Source of the DNA: Limnephilus marmoratus
Taxonomy: Eukaryota; Arthropoda; Insecta; Trichoptera; Limnephilidae
Assembly (NCBI GenBank): GCA_917880885.1
Contig: OU862909.1
Coordinates: 36,082,405-36,146,404, forward strand
Reading direction: 5' to 3'
DNA length: 64,000 nucleotides
Shown: positions 63,197-64,000 of the stretch, piece by piece
Layout of the letters: each line of letters begins with the position of its first letter
Position numbering within the stretch: the stretch's first letter is position 1
Program-made: the position numbers and the translations under genes
The notes under the pieces: model-generated
Told to the model about the DNA's origin: nothing
The model's database searches: none
The model's input: only the letters and a program-made list of their open reading frames with translations

Positions 63197-64000
63197 TGAG
63201 TTCGGCACGCGTTTAGATGCTAATTTAGCAGATGTTTTTGCTCTAGGGTTGATCCCTGGGAGAGCAAAAGAGAAAATTTATCTTGAGGGACCCAGTCTTT
63301 CTTTCATTAAGATGGAGGAACTAGCCACTAGTATTGTCGGGTTGGACCATCTAGGCTTGAAGGTGAGAGATGAGTGTTCTGAAGGTAGATTTGTCAGTGC
63401 AATCGGGAAAAAAACAGAAACGTCGGGGGGTCAGCGATCGGGTTCTAGGGGGAAACCAGGGTTTTCAAGAACGGATTCGCGGTCAGGCAGCCCCGGACGG
63501 AAGGATTTCTCGGGTGTTAAGAAATGTTCTTGTTGTGGGCCACATCAAGAACGTTTGCAAGAACAGTAAAGTGCACAGGGAGCGCGTAGCATTTGTTAGT
63601 CCATATAAGGTTGACATTAGAATTAACGAAATTCCTTGTTCAGCGATGGTGGACAGTGGCTCGAGCATATCAGTTTTACCGGAGTTTTTTTTTTTAAAGT
63701 CATTTAAAAATTTGGAATTGTCGCCTGACAAGCGAGTGATTGCCGGTTACGATGGGTATGCATTAAAAATTGTAAGTAAATCAATTTTTACGGTGACTTA
63801 CAACAACACTAAAAAAAATATTTATTTTATGGTTGTCACAAATGGGTCTGAAATAATTGTGGGTCGTGATTTTGTGGAATTTTTCGGTTTGGGAATCGGT
63901 CCAATTAATCGTGATTCGGTTTCAACGGTAATTGGAAAAAAAGAAGAAATTTTAAAGGAATTTCCTCAGGATTTTTCGGACGAGTTTGGTAAATTTAACA
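63197..64000 (+). pseudogene. Ty3/Gypsy-type gag end, protease and start of RT (continues beyond window)
   Basis: First frame (63197-63569): RLDANLADVFALGLIPGRAK and ELATSIVGLDHLGLK (late capsid), an Arg/Gly/Ser-rich linker and a partial zinc knuckle CSCCG. The knuckle's second half, HIKNVCKN, is in another frame, so there is a shift near 63535. Then the protease: VDIRINEIPCSAMVDSGSSI (Asp-Ser-Gly active site at about 63650-63660) and IIVGRDFVEFFGLG. The frame continues as EEILKEFPQDFSDEFGKF, the usual lead into the RT. No LTR or capsid N-terminus is visible to the left; the LINE fragment abuts directly. Confidence 0.85.

Overview
The window looks like a piece of a lepidopteran (moth or butterfly) genome. 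It is AT-rich eukaryotic DNA with spliced genes, rich in short TAGGTACCTAC-like strings. It carries transposon types common in Lepidoptera: Helitrons starting TCTATACTAATATTATAAA and ending CTAG, hAT and TTAA-flanked MITEs, tRNA-derived SINEs and many non-LTR retrotransposons. The species assignment is inference. Only two host genes are clear; almost everything else is mobile DNA or tandem repeat.

Host gene 1, minus strand: the first two coding exons of an SLC7 (LAT/y+LAT type) heteromeric amino-acid transporter, exon 1 at 22355-22207 and exon 2 at 1143-845. They join in frame across a 21-kb intron packed with transposons, and the gene continues beyond the left edge. Host gene 2, plus strand: a TALE-class homeobox gene, best read as Mohawk-like. 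The homeodomain is split between exons 55646-55805 and 56480-57334, and a GC-rich probable 5' exon ends near 54614.

Layout. 1-22.4 kb: SLC7 exon 2, the intron and exon 1; the intron holds two LINE 3' parts, hAT, TTAA and foldback MITEs, SINEs and Helitrons. 22.4-30.6 kb: repeats, including a near-perfect 484-bp palindrome and a composite Helitron split by a hAT element with an exact 8-bp target duplication. 30.6-39.7 kb: a GATGAAA-rich satellite broken up by non-LTR insertions. The largest is a minus-strand LINE at about 32.1-37.06 kb with three chained ORFs, of which the middle one (221 aa) matches nothing I know. 39.7-47 kb: a Jockey-like LINE (minus strand) with a nested, intact RTE-like 3' copy, plus a second composite Helitron and relics. 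47.5-52.9 kb: a Helitron split by a LINE with both ORFs intact. 53-57.6 kb: a MITE and the Mohawk-like gene. 57.6-64 kb: foldback elements, a 1.3-kb hAT, 79-bp tandem repeats, the 5' part of another LINE, and a Ty3/Gypsy gag-protease region running off the right edge.

The strongest candidates for something undescribed are two. First, the middle ORF of the 32-37 kb LINE, which is joined to its neighbours by start/stop overlaps of 8 and 11 nt. Second, a two-tier RNA hairpin with covarying stems and a conserved CCTAGT loop edge, found in the 3' UTRs of at least eight otherwise dissimilar LINE fragments here, on both strands.
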